The position numbers were made by a program, and so were the translations under genes. Shown piece after piece: positions 63,714-64,000 of a DNA stretch of 64,000 bases (its first letter is position 1; each line of letters starts with the position of its first letter). Source of the DNA: Hyphomicrobiales bacterium (GTDB lineage Bacteria > Pseudomonadota > Alphaproteobacteria > Rhizobiales > Rhizobiaceae); contig UCOA01000035.1 in NCBI GenBank assembly GCA_900474095.1, positions 1 to 64,000 on the forward strand, written 5' to 3'. The notes under the pieces were generated by a model. That model did no database searches. It saw only the letters and a list, made by a program, of their open reading frames with translations, and was not told the origin of the DNA.

Positions 63714-64000
63714 ATGGGCAAGACTGTTTTCATCGGCAAGCGTTCCAGCGCGGCAGGCGGCTGGAGTGCGCTGAAAAGCTGCGGCAAGCGCCTTCTGGAA
63801 AGCGGCTCGCCGCTTGCGGGCGCCCGTGCCTTGCTGAAGGCCAACCAGCCCGAGGGCTTCGACTGCCCCGGTTGCGCCTGGGGCGACCCGGAACATGGTT
63901 CCTCGTTCGAATTCTGTGAGAACGGCGTCAAGGCCGTTGCATGGGAAGCGACCGACAAGCGCACGCCGCCCGACTTCTTTGCCGCCCATACCGTATCCGA
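63714..64000 (+). CDS. YdeP/FdhF-like molybdopterin oxidoreductase, 5' part only
   Basis: Open frame of 95 codons cut by the right edge. The N-terminal segment FDCPGCAWGDPEHGSSFEFC carries Cys51, Cys54 and Cys68, the iron-sulfur motif of the FdhF/YdeP group (alpha subunit of putative formate dehydrogenase-like oxidoreductases). Full-length relatives are about 760 residues and bind bis-MGD. ATG 63714 has AGGATCG upstream. Electron donor and substrate are unknown; in enterics YdeP is tied to acid resistance. Confidence 0.85.
   Translation, partial: MGKTVFIGKRSSAAGGWSALKSCGKRLLESGSPLAGARALLKANQPEGFDCPGCAWGDPEHGSSFEFCENGVKAVAWEATDKRTPPDFFAAHTVS

Overview
The window is a chromosomal segment of about 60% GC from a member of the Rhizobiaceae (the Rhizobium, Ensifer, Agrobacterium group). 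The evidence is the gene order phbB-phbA-phaR, pyc-expR-ndvA, the cyclic beta-1,2-glucan synthase ndvB, the PHB regulator phaR, and RIME-like palindromic intergenic repeats, all typical of that family. Genus cannot be fixed from sequence alone.

Layout, left to right. 1-2673 is the 5' part of an SUV3-like helicase running off the left edge, followed by a non-coding stretch unusually rich in GANTC sites. 3303-6148 is the polyhydroxybutyrate block (phbB, phaA, divergent phaR). 6195-12142 holds housekeeping genes: a small membrane protein, rpmF, a glutathione transferase, mtgA, then farnesyl diphosphate synthase plus hisC, and ispG on the other strand. 12264-14646 is a DeoR regulator with a VOC protein and an MFS transporter. 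14937-17266 is a cystine-type ABC importer. A RIME-like repeat separates it from pyruvate carboxylase (pyc). 21122-34631 is the surface-glucan region: expR (LuxR type), ndvA exporter, a decayed short-chain dehydrogenase, opgC, and the very large ndvB synthase.

35084-41769 is a lysine catabolic block: a LysR regulator divergent from hglS (2-oxoadipate dioxygenase/decarboxylase), a D-2-hydroxyglutarate dehydrogenase candidate, an AmaB-like aldehyde dehydrogenase and an aminotransferase. Together these could carry 2-aminoadipate semialdehyde to 2-oxoglutarate. A cytochrome P450 coupled to a lipid acyltransferase follows.

44447-54412 is a carbon-phosphorus lyase cluster: phnF diverges from phnGHI-fosX-phnJ-phnK-phnL-hexapeptide transferase-(gap)-2H phosphoesterase-phnM-phnN. 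It has no phnP and no phnCDE here; the 2H phosphoesterase is a candidate PhnP replacement and the FosX homologue keeps all expected active-site residues. The operon is interrupted by a perfect 21-bp inverted repeat and by a small Gly-rich membrane ORF on the opposite strand. A PHO-box-like direct repeat and a GntR-type operator candidate lie between phnF and phnG.

54478-64000 holds a FAH-family hydrolase, class II fructose-bisphosphate aldolase, an Opp/Dpp-type peptide ABC transporter (oppA-oppB-oppC-oppDF fusion), an EamA exporter, and the start of a YdeP-like molybdopterin oxidoreductase cut by the right edge. No tRNA, rRNA, CRISPR, phage or intact insertion sequence was seen.
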